Assembly (NCBI GenBank): GCA_036936605.1
Contig: JAUPFV010000005.1
Span: 573,001 to 637,000, forward strand
From: Limnanthes douglasii subsp. nivea
Lineage: Eukaryota; Streptophyta; Magnoliopsida; Brassicales; Limnanthaceae
Direction: 5' to 3'
DNA length: 64,000 bases
The number at the start of each line of letters is the position of its first letter. Position 1 is the first letter of the stretch. Positions 9,770 to 22,161 of this stretch are shown here, in pieces. The notes below the pieces were generated by a model. It had not been told where the DNA came from. It searched no databases and saw nothing but the letters and a program-made list of their open reading frames with translations. A program made the translations under genes and the position numbers.

Positions 9770-10480
9770 ACATTAACCCAACAAGTAAGTTTTATTCTAG
9801 TGGAAAATTATGTGATTATGCGTCCACACGTCGCATTCAAAAACAAAATGATGAAGAACATTTAACTTACACAAATTATGAAGAGCATGCATTGATGATA
9901 GCCAACAATAATGTGAATGAAAAAAATATTATGAACAGTATTCTCTCAGATTGAGAGAACCAAGTGGACACTAACACTTGGTACTTGGATAATGGAGCAA
10001 GGAACCACATGATTCGAGATCGATAATGTGAAATTTTTAGATGGCTCATTGGCAGTGATACAACGCAGATCTTGTTTCGGTGCAAAGAACGGAGATACTC
10101 GCCTACTAACCAAAGTATATAACGTTACCTGGTATCAAACCAAACGAGGTTACCATTCCCGAATCATAAAAAAATTCATGCCAAAAGACCATTGGAACTC
10201 ATACATGCAAATTTATGTGGCCTTATTAGTCCAGCATCAATTGCTGGTAATGAATAGTTTATTCTACTTGTTGACGACTATAGTTTGTTGGATGTAGGTG
10301 TATATGATAAAAAAAGGAAAGGCATTTGATGTGTTTGGAAAATTCAAAAGACTTGTTGAAAATGGATCTTATATAAGATAATAACGTTGCGTACTGCTCG
10401 AGGTGGTGAGTTCTTGTCTAACAAATTTTCAGATTTTTGCGAAGAGGAAAGTATCCAACATCATCTCATCGAACCATACT
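9770..10480 (+). pseudogene. Copia gag-protease-integrase remnant
   Basis: Downstream of a gag-tail-like stretch, TWYLDNGARNHM at about 9970-10010 is the copia protease site (usually DNGASNHM). Integrase pieces follow in changing frames: a GNEY...LVDDYS-type block at 10230-10290, VYMIKKKGKAFDVF at 10300-10340, then LRTARGGEFLS (usually LRTDRGGEF). The sequence then passes without break into gypsy gag at about 10480. Several frameshifts; not functional. Confidence 0.75.
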
Positions 10481-11060
10481 TGGAGAAATTTTATTCAAAA
10501 GCTCTTTCATTAAAAATGAATTGTTTGGAAGGATGTCAAGAGGGAGTTATTTTGGATAATTTAATGAGAAGTTTTCCTTTAGACAATCATTTTTATAAGA
10601 TTTTATATTATGGGATATTTATTAAGAAAATCAAAAAATATTTATTAAAGTTCAGGAAGGAAGAAGAAGTGGAATTATGCAAAGCAAGGCTCAACAACTA
10701 AGAATCGTATGGGCGGAAAGAAGAAGAGAAAATAAGTTTAGAAATGACGAGGTTTTGAAGATGAAACCTAACCGGTTTAGATTTTGATAATATGCTAATG
10801 CAAATAGGAGGTTCAAACCACAAGAGAGAGAAAAAATTTGCAACAATTTACGATAAAACAAAGGATAAAGTGAGTTATAAGACTCTTAGAATAATATTTG
10901 CTCAGTATAATGAAAGATCAAATATGTCTTGTTGTGCTTATCATAATGATCATGGTTATATAACAAAATATTAATTTTAATTAAGAGATGGAATTTAGAA
11001 ATTTATTGTTTGTAGGGAGTTAATGAAGTTCGTAAACATAATGGTTTTAAAAAGATAGAA
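10481..11060 (+). pseudogene. Ty3/gypsy (family G1) gag, copy A
   Basis: The capsid C-terminal part and zinc-knuckle-like end are visible: LxGCQEGVILDNLM-like, then CCAYHNDHGYITKY followed by an LRDxIxxFI-like stretch. This is the YCxxHxxxGHxTxxC-type knuckle region of Tat-lineage gypsy gag with some Cys lost. The same block recurs at 14671-15850, 16400-17180, 47286-48110 and 49110-49760. Confidence 0.75.
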
Positions 11061-11271
11061 ATAAAGAAGGAACTATAACCCTAGATTAGAGTATAAAAGA
11101 CTCATAGACAAATCTCAAATTTTATTCATCAAAGTCTGACGGTAAAATAGGGTACACGATATTTTATATATTAGACATCCAAAACCCTAATAAAATATTC
11201 TAAAAAATAAAATAAAGATATTAAAAATAAAAATTAATTCAAATCTGAATGCAATCAGATTTTATTCACTA

Positions 11272-11330
<59 letters not shown>

Positions 11331-11479
11331 CAAAAATGGTAAAATAGGCTTTTGACAATCGTTGGGCTCGTCAAAACGTTCAATTTGAGTACCAATTTCT
11401 TCTAGTTCTCATACTCGAGTGAGAATAACGACAATTTATGTCTGTCCAAAACAACTACATAGTTGTGGACTATATATGG
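11061..11479. other. AT-rich stretch with (TA)n at 11275-11326
   Basis: About 25 TA units occupy 11275-11326. No gene recognised on either side. Confidence 0.7.
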
Positions 11480-12960
11480 CCTACATCACTATGACATATA
11501 GGAGAACTTAAATACTCAAAGCGGGTACCGAATAATCTTTGATTGACATTCTAAACTCAAAATGGATATTATAATCCCATGATTCTACTGACCATTTGGT
11601 CAATATCCTTGATACATGAGGTTTTTACAATATATTTCTTAAGTGAAAAGAAGTTGTAACTATTGTAGTATTCGCTGGAAAATATCTAGTTGCAACTAGT
11701 AATGCTAAAGCAAGTTTATCTAGTTTTAAATATCTACTTTCAACTCGTAATAGATATTTACTAACATAGTACACCATATTAAACTCTCTTGTTTCCTCTT
11801 TGATCCGCACTACGCTAACAACATAGTTCCAGACTACAAGATACAAATAATAAGATTCTCCTCGATGATACTTCGTTCGAACATCTAGAGAAGCCAATAA
11901 TTTATTCACACTGTTGAATACTTCATCACACTCTGGTCCCCATTCAAATTTTAAAGCTTCTCTTAGGCGTTGGAAAAAAGGTTGAAACTTGTCAAAAAAA
12001 TTGACAAAAATGTGTCAAGTGTTTCTAATTTTCTAGTTAAAATTTGGACTTCTTTTATATTTTTTGGTGTCTCCATATCTTCTAGATTTGTAAACTCCAT
12101 GAGATCTGCTTTATTTTATCTTTTCCTCCATGTAACCTAAAATTATCCGAACCTTACGCCAAAGGTGTAGTTTTCTTGATGTAACTACATATATATATCT
12201 ATATATATATATATACTTATTTGCAAATGTATCGTTTAAGTTTTCTAGTTGCTCTTCTTCATGCCGGCTTGTTACCCACATATTATCAATGTAGGCTTGT
12301 ATGTTACGACTTAACCGAGTTGAATATCTTCTTCACTAGTCTTTTAAAGGTTTCTTCTCTATTTGTTATAAAAATGTAAACTTATTTCGGTGATTAAAAT
12401 TATGTCTTCTTGGTCCTCTTTTCACATTTGTATTTCATTGTATCTTTTAAGTCATCTATAAATAATAGAGCTATGTTGCATATACCAGGTGGTCAATCCT
12501 CGATCGAGGAGAAGGTTTTTCATGCATACTTTATTAAGGTCTTCGATGTTCACACACATTCTCCAATAGTCGTTCTTTTTATTTACCAAATATGATTTGA
12601 TGTCCGCAATAATTAATTTGACTATCATATATGTCATATGGTTGTTAGTATGTATACTTCTTCCCCCTCTATATTTTAGAGTATGATTTTATAGCGGTTG
12701 TTTGCTCAAATCCCATTGACAATCATTACTCTCTCTTTTTCTACTCCATCCACCAATATTAATAATTTATTGTTGTCTCGGGATGCCAATATTCCTAAAC
12801 CAACATGAGTGAACGATAGTATCAGATTTCAATTTTGGTAAAAATAATGGGTCGTCTCCCATTGAGATACCGCTTCAATTTGGCATACATATCACTCTTT
12901 ATTTCTTTTGAAAATATGGAGTATGGATGTCCTTAATCAATCAAGAAAATTGAGTATGTG
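11480..12960 (-). pseudogene. Ty3/gypsy (family G1) reverse transcriptase and RNase H remnant
   Basis: Antisense order from high to low coordinate: about 12600-12480 encodes YWRMCVNIEDLNKVC (RT block WRMCVDxxDLNKAC); about 12330-12140 the RT active-site region in broken frames; and 11909-11625 LYLYLVVWNYVVSVV then VYYVSKYLLRVESRYLKLDK, the RNase H-like block of Tat-lineage gypsy polymerase. It would copy RNA to DNA in the particle. Two related antisense copies are at 50640-51470 and 62640-63118. Many stops. Confidence 0.8.
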
Positions 12961-14183
12961 TTTGAAACCGGGTCCATGTATCCTTCATGTACTTGGCCAC
13001 TTTGATAGTGATGTCTTGTATTGTCTTTCGAATCTATCCTTAGTTTGTTTTTTTCTTTACTGAATTTGGCTTCATTTATTAAATTTTTGATTTAATCAAG
13101 CAAAATTTAACAATCTCTCCAAAGCCCTACAATATCTAATTAAATGATCAATATCACCATAAGATTTATAGTGTTGTATATTATTTATCAACCCATAAGT
13201 CCCTACTTAATTTATAAAATTATTCTTATTGAATAACAAATTCTTACTTAATTTCTAAAATAAAATATAAATAAATCAACAATTAAATTAAAAATCAAAC
13301 CAAAGTCAGTTTGTAGATTATTATCAATATGTTTAATTTTAATAAAACTAAATCTGATATCATTATCTTACTTTTATATTGAACCGTAGAAATAGCATTA
13401 GCTAATCTTGGATTTTATTTGACGATGGCCGAAACAAGAATTGACATTTCTGCTTTGCATGAAAGTTTAATGTTCATAAATTGTAAATCGAGTTCTTAAC
13501 TATAGAATTGAATATATGCATGTATTATTGTTATTGGATTGCTCATTTATGAATCAAGACAAGCCAAGTAGAAGAAATAGTTTTGTCTTGAGCTCCAACT
13601 TGCACGAAATAAAGTGCATGAATAACTGTGTTGAATAATTATTTCTAAAAAGACAATAATCCGAACACAAAATCCATAAATGTTATCCTGATCAAATAAT
13701 AAATAAACTCCTCATCGAATAAATTGATGAATGAATGACGCAAACATATATATACATTATAAATTTAAAAATCTTTTACATATAAATTTTTATTCGAACA
13801 TAATTGATTTTGATTTTTAGTAATACAAACTATGAGTTGTTTTTTTTAAGTTATGAGTAGTTGAGTGTTTGTTTTTATTTAAATTTATTTTGACAAACTC
13901 ATCTATGTTGGTGTCTTGTGCAGAATAATGTTTACAAAATAGCAATCCAAACTAATTGTGATGAGGAGCTTAGGAATAGATAGAAACATGTTTGGTAGAA
14001 GATGTGTTCATAGATCACCGTCTCTTGGTTTATTAATTGTTAATATTTTTATCTCTAGCTCGAGATACTAAAGTACGAGGTAACTATAAATTTACCGTTA
14101 TTAAGATGTTAATATTTTTAGTCAGCATGGAACAATAAAATTCGAGTTACTAGTATATTGCAAATTCAAAGACATGAAGAAAT
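12961..14183. other. AT-rich stretch, no gene identified
   Basis: The first 100 bases may still be decayed gypsy. The rest shows no protein-like frame, RNA gene or clear repeat that I could recognise. Confidence 0.45.
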
Positions 14184-14200
14184 GAGAGCATAAATAGAAC

Positions 14201-14430
14201 GGCCCCCAAGGGAGTAGCCGAGTTGGTTGAGTATGGCATGCTTGTGACTAGAGGTCATGAGTTTGAGTCCCTCTACATACGCTTTCTCGGCTGAGCCTGT
14301 CACTTTGTGTGGTTTACCTTCTGGCGTTGGTTTGCAGGCTATCGCGTCAGACTGAGGGTTTACCCTGTGCGCACTCATTGCACTTTGAGTAGCGGTTGCG
14401 GGTTCCCTCCGAAAAAAAAAGAAAAAAATA
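14201..14430 (+). mobile_element. tRNA-derived SINE (copy 2) with 17-bp TSD
   Basis: Starts GGCCCCCAAGGG, has A box TAGCCGAGTTGG and B box GAGTTTGAGTCC, and ends in an A-rich tail. Flanked by identical 17-bp GAGAGCATAAATAGAAC at 14184-14200 and 14431-14447. Its body matches copy 1 at 2659-2885 nearly base for base, so both come from one family that moved fairly recently. Confidence 0.94.
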
Positions 14431-14447
14431 GAGAGCATAAATAGAAC

Positions 14448-14670
14448 AAATGCCTAAAATGTGATGGTTACTAAATGATAACATAATTGTTAAAGATAAT
14501 AATGATCAACTAAATTAGGAGGATATTCAAAAAGATCAAATGTAGCCTGATAAACTTTTGCACAATCATTATTGTGTGATAAAAGTTTATAGAGTGTAAA
14601 ACCTAAAAACTTTAATACATATAAATGATAAGCCCGAAGGACTCGGGGATCTAGAATACCATGAGGAACG
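14448..14670. other. Short AT-rich interval
   Basis: No feature recognised between the SINE and the first gag repeat. Confidence 0.5.
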
Positions 14671-15850
14671 AATTCGTAATACGATACTTAGTTTCCACTC
14701 TGATAACACTCTTATGTGCCAGAATTTTTGTATGATCGTTTAGATGAAATAAATTTGTATGGTTTAATAATTTTATTCATGGATCAATATATATATTTGA
14801 ACAACTTTGGAGTTAATTTAGAACTGTTTTAATGGCAATAAAGAAATTTAAAATGATGGTAATTATATCATGATGTTGCATAAGAGGACTAAATTTTCAG
14901 AAAGTTTGTTTTTATTCAAAACATGAATTGTTTGGAGGGATGTCAAGAATGAATTATTTTGGCTACTTTTAAGAGAGATCTTCCTTTAGACAGCGAGTTG
15001 CTTTAAGAGTTCATAAATTTTCCAGTTGATAATATAGTAGATTTATTAAGAAAAACATAAATGTTTATTAAAATTCGTAATACGATACTTGGTTTGAGCT
15101 CTAATGACACTCTTATGTACTAGAATTTCTCTATGATCGTTTAGATCAAATAGTTTTGCATGGTTTAATAATTTTATTTATGGATCAATATCTATAATTG
15201 AACAACTTTGGAGTGCATTTAGAACGGTTTTAATGGAAATAAAGCTATTTAAAATTATGGGAATTATATCATGACCTTGTTGCATAAGAGGACTAAAACT
15301 TTGAGAAAGTTTGTTTTTGTTCATAATATTAATTGTTTGGAGGGATGTCCAGAATAAGTTATTTTGGCTGCTTTTAAGATAGATCCTCCTTTAGACAACC
15401 AGTTGTTTTAAGAGTTGATAAATTTTCTAGTTGATAATATAGTAGATTTATTCAAAAAAATCATAAATGTTTATTAAAATTGAAGAAACAAAAATAGGTG
15501 GAATTAAGCCAAGTAACGTTCAAGAACGAAGAATGGAAATATCTCATAGAAGAAAGATAGATGAGTTGAAAAATGACGAGGTTGAGAAAATCCAACATAA
15601 CTATCTTGGATTTTAATATTATGTAGGAGCTTCACACCACACACAGAAGCAATTGCAAGAATTAACGATAAAATAAGGGATAAAGTAAGATATAATCCTC
15701 TTAGAATGATCTTTACTCCGCATAATGAAAGATCACCAATATTGTTTTTTGTTTATCATAATTATCACGGTCATATAGTAAGATATTATTTTCATTGAAA
15801 AGATAAAATTAAATGATTTATTGATAGTGGGGAGTTAATTGAGTTCATAA
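14671..15850 (+). pseudogene. Ty3/gypsy G1 gag, copy B, with internal tandem duplication
   Basis: Two gag starts beginning AATTCGTAATACGATACTT lie at 14671 and 15072, 401 bp apart. The second runs on to the knuckle region near 15750. Visible protein pieces are FEQLWSAFRTVL and a TLRKFVF...VILAAF stretch, matching the capsid signature ESLRxFxxRF...VILAAF of plant gypsy gag. Stops and frameshifts are frequent. The truncated first unit ends TAAATGTTTATTAAAATTCG, and the same join reappears at 47300. Confidence 0.75.
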
Positions 15851-15954
15851 AAAATAAACGTTTTAACGGATATCTAAAAATAATGTCATTGCATGTTAGT
15901 ATCAATCTAAGAGTGCTTTTAATTTTCAATGATGATGATTTGAAATAATTAGTT

Positions 15955-16275
15955 ATTGCGCATGAACTATATTAGTTTTTGCGAAGAGTAGATATCCAAC
16001 GTCATCTCACCGCACCATACATTCCACAACTGAATGGCGTTGTGGAAAGAATAAACCACATTGTAATGAATACTGAAAGGATTATACTTAAAAGCATGTT
16101 AGTTCCGGCAGTCTTTTAGGGTAAGGGTGTACGACATACAGTGTATCTCTTAAATTGTTTGCCAAAAAAGATTTTAGGAAATCACCCCCCTAAAAGTTAG
16201 GGAAGTTAATATTGGGTAGTTATTTTCCATTTCCTATATAAGAAACCCTTTCGATTGTAATTATGTACGTGAAGT
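15955..16275 (+). pseudogene. Copia integrase fragment (LTAPYIPQLNGVVE type)
   Basis: The frame reads LTAPYIPQLNGVVERINH then VPAVF, a stop, and GVRHTVYLLNCLPKK. This is the integrase C-terminal core, including the catalytic Glu in VVE. The best copy is at 48547-48870. It abuts G1 gag, as do the copies at 10.4 and 48.7 kb. Confidence 0.8.
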
Positions 16276-16399
16276 GATGTTTGTATTTTAAAATTTACAG
16301 AAACGTAGTTTATTATTCTCTCATTTTGGAAGGTAGACTTTATATAAATTTAAATCCATATAGACTAGATTGGCCTGACGGAACTAAGGATCCAAAATT

Positions 16400-17180
16400 T
16401 GATTTTGAAAACTCTTTTTAATACGATATTTGCAATCAACTTTGATGATACTTTTTTTCCTTTCTTTCTCTAAGACGTTTAAAGAATATATTTTGGTCTG
16501 GTTTAAATTTTTTATCTGTGGATCAATATCTAACTTCGAAGAACTTTTTACTGCACTTTGAAGTGGTTACCTAGGAACAAAGCATTTTTAAAACATGGTC
16601 ATTATGTCATGAATCTACTCCATAAGACTAAAACTTTGAAAAAGTTTGTTCACAAGCTCGTCCATCAAAACTGAATTGTTTGGAAGGATGTCAAGAGCGA
16701 GTTATTTTGGATCATTTAATGAGAAGTCTTCCTTTAAATAATCATTTGTTAAAAGTTTTGATCATATGGGACATTTATTGAGAAAATCGCAAATATTTAT
16801 TAAAGTTGAGGAAGGAAGAAGAAATGGAATTATGCAAAGCAAGGCTCAACAACTAAAAATCGTATGGACCGATAGAAGAAGGGAAAATGAGTTGAGAAAT
16901 TACCAGGATTTGAAGATGAAACCTAACCGGTTTATATTTTGATAATATACTAATGCAATGAGGAGTTTCAAACCACACAGATAAAAAATTGCAACAATTT
17001 ACAATAAAATCCTCTTAGAATAATATTTGCTCTATATAATGAAAGATCAAATATATTTGTTGTGCTTATCATAATGATCATGGTCATATAACAAGATATT
17101 ATTTTTAAATAAGAGATGAAATTTATAAATTTATTGATTGTGAGGAGTTAATGGAGTTCATAAACATAATGGTTTTAAAA
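16400..17180 (+). pseudogene. Ty3/gypsy G1 gag, copy C
   Basis: It follows the integrase fragment. It contains the same capsid region (CLEGCQE-like near 16680) and the knuckle region near 17060 (CAYHNDHGHITRYYF-like with an early frame break), then a RDEIYKFID-like stretch. Frame breaks throughout. Confidence 0.7.
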
Positions 17181-17313
17181 AGAAAGAATAAAATGATAAA
17201 GGTAATAATTACAAAAATAATCAAGCTAATAAACAATTATTGTATACATATATATATAATATAGTTTAGTTGGAACTTTTCATAATTGGTGGAAAGTGAT
17301 ACATGAATCTTAT

Positions 17314-17940
17314 TTAGTTAATTATTTTTATTTGAACCCCCTCGCCAGTTAATTGATATCTGAGAGGTTGCTCTCTCATCTGAATATCTAAAGGCTTTGG
17401 AACACTAGAACCTTGGCTTGCATTAGACTCATGCAGTGGTTGAATTTCCTTTGTAAGACCCGAAGCAGAACCATGCCCAAAATATTCTTTGGTAGAAATG
17501 TCTTCAACTTCACCTTGTTGATCGGATGCATCTTTAACTTCATATATTTTCGTGCCAGTCATAGGTTGAGTGTCCACCGTATTCTTAATTGGCATGACCT
17601 CTTTATTAAAAACCACGTCTCTAGTTATCAAAGTCTTCTAACGTCCATGTTCAAGGCAGTACAACCTATACCCTTTTACTCCCAATTTTATCGGGGCAAC
17701 GACATAAGTGGTAAGAGTGGTAGAATTGGATTGGGGACCTTTCATAAAAGAGGTATCAGTTTTATGGCCCCGTTGTAGATGCTCCGACTTCATCAAATGC
17801 ACTTTTCGGTAGATCTTAGCTATCTCGAATGCACGCGGGGAGATTAACGGTTCACCAATGCTTAAAAGTATGTGGTCGGTAATAAGATGGGGACTGAACG
17901 ATTTTTGCATCGAAGCCCGACAAAGAATTCAAACCGATAA
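17314..17940 (-). pseudogene. Copia pol hinge fragment (integrase to RT)
   Basis: Antisense LGVKGYRLYCLEHG, then after a frame break LITRDVVFNKEVMP, matches the GYRLW/SRDVVFNE block between integrase and reverse transcriptase in copia polyproteins. The following acidic linker ends near 17314. The upstream half (17640-17860) is open but less recognisable. It is isolated; no neighbouring RT is present. Confidence 0.65.
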
Positions 17941-18650
17941 GAGATTAGAAGTTAGCAGGGTTTCCATATAATGTTTGTCATTATTCTAGGTATTTTTAAA
18001 TAATTTAAAAAACCCAGGTTGAATGAGAAATGATGTTATCTGAATTGCATGTCCGGGACCGGCATAAATGGACTTGTATAATTTTCCACACCTAATCAGA
18101 AATGATGTTTGTCATTTATTTATTTTAATTCTGAATTGCACGAGTTTTAAGTCTAAATTTACTACAGATTTCTTATAACCAAAATTCACCCATTATTTTA
18201 TTTGTCCGTACCGTTAAATTCCAAAATTTAATATGGCTCTAAGTAAAATTAGAGCAGTGGTTGGTCGATAAAAAATCGAAAACAAAAGGAGGAAGAAGTC
18301 ACGAGTTCAAATACTAGTATCTCCCAAGCCTACTTCATAGTAGAGATTTGAAGGTATCCAATGCATTAGTGTTGGAATGATCACCACCATTAGGTTTTCA
18401 CTCATCCATCTATGCAACTCAAACAAACCTTTGTTTTCATTCGGAAATCAAAACTATTTTTTTCTTATTTCTCTATTACATATAACTATTTCATGAGGTG
18501 GAACCAAGTATCGTTTGTAAAGCCGTAGAAGTTTTAAAAAAATTGAATTCTAAGTTGGACAAAACAAAATTACGCTTTTTAAGTCTGAAACTTGAAATTC
18601 ATTTAGATTAAGGTTTTTCAAATTCACAGTTATTTTCTTTCATTACTCAG
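17941..18650. other. AT-rich stretch, no gene identified
   Basis: A GAGTTCAAATAC word near 18302 resembles a pol III B box, but no A box at the right spacing and no TSD were found. Confidence 0.4.
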
Positions 18651-19180
18651 TACCATTTAAATACAAAAAATTAACATGGTTGTAAGTAAAATTTAATTCG
18701 CGTTCGGGATTTCGGAACAAATTGAATTGCAAGTGTGAATAAAAGAATACTTATTCTTTTTAGGTATAAAAATGGTTCAAGTCGTAGCAGGGCGGACCAG
18801 ATTAGGTTCGAGTAAAAAAATGGGGTTCAAACAGGTGAACAGAATCCGACTTATTCTCATCCAAAATTATAATAAAAGTAAATATTTATAATATTAATAA
18901 TTATATTTTTATTATTAGTTAGTTGATTAAATTTATGGGATTTATACCAATTAGGATATAAAACATTTACAATTTTCCAATATGCCAAGTGTTAAATAGA
19001 TTTTATCCGGACTTCAAAAGAATTCCCCCCTATATTTAGGGTTGCAATTGTTTTGTTTTAGGGTAATTTGATCTTTTTTTAAATGTGATGGATCTATTTG
19101 TAAAATAGATCTTTTACAAACACATATGAGACCCATTATGTAACTCTCCCCTATTTTATTTATATATATTTTTGTGTTTT
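18651..19180. repeat. Dispersed repeat family, second locus
   Basis: 18770-18930 and 19020-19140 match 3780-3960 and 4250-4380 in the same order and orientation, with intervening sequence shortened. The order is conserved, so this is one longer decayed element rather than unrelated pieces. Confidence 0.55.
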
Positions 19181-19370
19181 GGATTTACGATAAATGAACC
19201 CAACACTTTACTATTTTTAAAGAAATAATGTCCAACATTATGAGTTTGGTTCCGTACCAAATTTGTAGTTTAAAATACAATATCTAAGAAACAAATACAA
19301 TTGATTTTTATTGATATAATATTCAAAAATATCAATTAGAGTATAACATTTTGTTCTCTTATTTTAAGTT

Positions 19371-19790
19371 AGAAACTTTTTCATTTAAATTAAAATACAT
19401 GATATTTTTTGAAATTGTCCTACACAACAAAATAAATAAAAAATATAAATAATGACCTTGAAATCCAAAGGTTCAAATTCAAATTAAAAAACAAAATATT
19501 TAGGGTTCACTCCTCATTCTAATAAAATGAAATAAAAATATAGATTCATTTGGTTTGATTCTTAAATTTTATTCATTTAAATGTATTTTTAAATTGAAAT
19601 GCACGTATTCAAAATTAATTTTTTTAAGAATTTGTAATGTTATATACAAAAAATCAATATTGTTGCAAGTAAAATTACGATCACCGTTACATATTTTTTA
19701 AAAACTTAAATTTCAAGTGAGACCACAAAAATATCTAACTCTTTTTAATTTTAGAAGAAGACTTACGGTCACTAATACAAATTCACAAGT
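19371..19790. repeat. Direct repeat, copy 1
   Basis: About 420 bp, starting GAAACTTTTTCATTTAAATT, is repeated at 20385-20800 with small differences, about 1.02 kb further on. No coding content. Confidence 0.8.
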
Positions 19791-20189
19791 GAATTAGCTT
19801 AAAAAATTATTTATAAATTTCACACTTAAAAAGAATTAAGTTTTTTTAGTTCTTACTTGAATTCAAGTTTTTTCGAAACTGTAATTGTGACGGTACTTTT
19901 ACTTACAACAATGTTAATTTTTTTTATCTAATCGTACGGTTAATGAAAGAAAATCGGTTTGAATTGGTGAATTTGAATTTTAAAAACTTTTAGGTGAATA
20001 AATTTTAAAATTCAGAGCTATAAAGTCTACAATTTTATTTTATTAGGTGGAGAGTGGCCAAAAATATTATTTTTAATTTTTTTTTTTGAAAAACTCAACT
20101 TAAATTAAGAGTACAAAATATTATAGAGTCTAATTAATAATTTGTTATATTGTATTAAAAAGTTTAATTTCATAGTTCTAGGCATTGTA

Positions 20190-20384
20190 TTTTTTGTATA
20201 TTTGTATAATAGAAAACGTTAGAAAAATCGTGTAAAATTTATTTCTTGTTTAAAAATTACAAACTTGACTCTTAAAAATCTTAAATGTTGTTAGGGTTGT
20301 ATAATGGAAGTTATTTTGAGTTCTGCACGAGTAAAAATAAAATAATTGCATTTTTAATGAGTTTTGGCGCTATTTGGTGCACGA
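20190..20384. repeat. Relative of the 3.48-3.63 kb segment
   Basis: Shares the run through TTACAAACTTGACTCTTAAA and TGAGTTTTGG with 3480-3625 but carries only one GGCGC-like unit instead of an array. Confidence 0.65.
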
Positions 20385-20800
20385 GATAAACTTTTTCATT
20401 TAAATTAAAGTACATAATATTTTTTGAAATTACCCTACACAACAAGATAAATAAATAAAATATAAATAATGACCTTAAAATCGAAAGGTTCAAATTTAAA
20501 TTAAAAAACAAAATATTTAGGGTTCACTCCTCATCCTAATAAAATGAAATAAAATAAAAATATAGATTCATTCGGTTGGATTCTTAAATTTTATTCATTT
20601 AAATGTATTTTTAAATTGAAATGAACTTATTCAAAATTAAATTTATTTCATTATTTGTAGTGTTATGTAAAAAAAATCCATATTGTTGCAAGTAAAATTA
20701 CGATCACCATTACATTTTTTTTTTTAAATTTCAAGTGAGACAAAAAAAATTATAACACTTTTTAATTTTAGAAGAAGACTTACGGTCACTAATACAAATT
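20385..20800. repeat. Direct repeat, copy 2
   Basis: Partner of 19371-19790. The copies are about nine-tenths identical by eye. Confidence 0.8.
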
Positions 20801-20814
20801 CACCCTCGAAAAAA

Positions 20815-21540
20815 TATTGCAGTTCATCTTCTATTTCACTTCATCTTCTTTAATCATCTATTGTTTTCATCGTCATTTTTTCCACTATACGTTCGAGCTC
20901 TTTGGTAAAAAAATCGTAGTTGTTTATTCAATCATTTCTTCATGATTAACTCTTCATCTATTTTTAATATTTAACTTTGATTTTTCGAAATAAATTTTCA
21001 ATATCCATAATAATCAAACAATATTATAATATAAACCGAGAAAATTATTAATTACAAATAGTTGGTATAGTCAGAGTATAATTAATAATTTGTTATATTG
21101 TATTAAAAATAATTTGTTATATTGTATTAAAAAATTTAATTCCATAGTTCTAGGTATTGTATTCAAAACTAAATTTTGGTATAATTAGAACAAACTTTTA
21201 TTTATATGAAATTAAACTTTTTATTACAATATAAAAAATTATTAATTAGACTCTATCATTTGACTATACCAACTATTTGTAATTAATAGAATATTAATTG
21301 TATTATATCAGCTCACGTTATAATATTGTTTGATTAAGGAAATTGAAAATTTATTTCGAAAAATCAAATTAAATTGAAAGAAATAGATGAAGAGTTGGAA
21401 ACCATGAAGAAACGGTTAAAGAAGCAACTACGATTTTTTAAGAAAGAGCTCGAACGTATGGTGGAAAAAATGACGATGGAACCGATCGATGATTAAAGAA
21501 GATGAATAGAAATAGAAGATGAACTACAATATTTTTTCTT
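20815..21540. repeat. Large imperfect palindrome carrying two inverted copies of the small coiled-coil ORF
   Basis: Left arm about 20815-21105 is the reverse complement of right arm about 21220-21540, around a spacer of roughly 115 bp. Both arms carry the ORF segment seen at 4697-4876. In the right arm KKQLRFFKKELERMVEKMTM is open, where the 4.7 kb copy has a TGA after KKQL, but it has a frameshift further upstream. Transcription through the palindrome would give a long hairpin RNA. Confidence 0.75.
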
Positions 21541-21549
21541 TATCTTCTT

Positions 21550-22161
21550 TTATGTGAAGTATGCTGCAATTAGTAGTATATAATATAATTTATTAATATA
21601 ACATACTTTTTTTTATAATCTATTAGTTATAAAAATGGATTCGGAAGAAAAAAAAGGATGCGAATAATTAAGATAATGAGCTCAAACTTATGTTAGAAAC
21701 AATAATGAACGAAACAAAAAAATACAATTTTTTCTTTTCTGTTTTGGTTGTTTTTGGTGTTGTTTTTGGTGTCATAATCTATGTTATTTGTTTTATCTTG
21801 TTGTGTTGGACAATGCACAAAAAACTATTTTTATTTTTAATTTAGAAAAAAGTTTGAATTTAAATAAATAAAACAAAATATATAACACTAATTCATATTT
21901 TTTAATATAAGCAATTTTTGAATAATTAGAACCAAAATAATAGGGTTGTGATGTATGAACTAATTTCAATTATTTAATGCATTTAAATACCAAAAAATAT
22001 AATAGGGTTGAAGATCTTTCCCTAATTTTTTTAGGATTTCACCAAAATAATAGGGTTAAGATTATTTCCTAACTTTTTTTGTCCAATTTTGAAAATAATT
22101 CTTTTTCATTGCGTAAGAAAAAAAAAATATTTAGTCAATAAAAGACAATTGGATTCATGAA
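21550..22161. other. AT-rich stretch, no gene identified
   Basis: 21720-21840 weakly resembles 23300-23400. Nothing coding was recognised. Confidence 0.45.

Noticed and set aside
14166..14438. 90-codon antisense ORF
   Set aside because: It spans the SINE and its tail; the same frame arises in copy 1 only by shared sequence.
18240..18330. Possible third SINE with B-box-like GAGTTCAAATAC
   Set aside because: No matching A box, tail or TSD.
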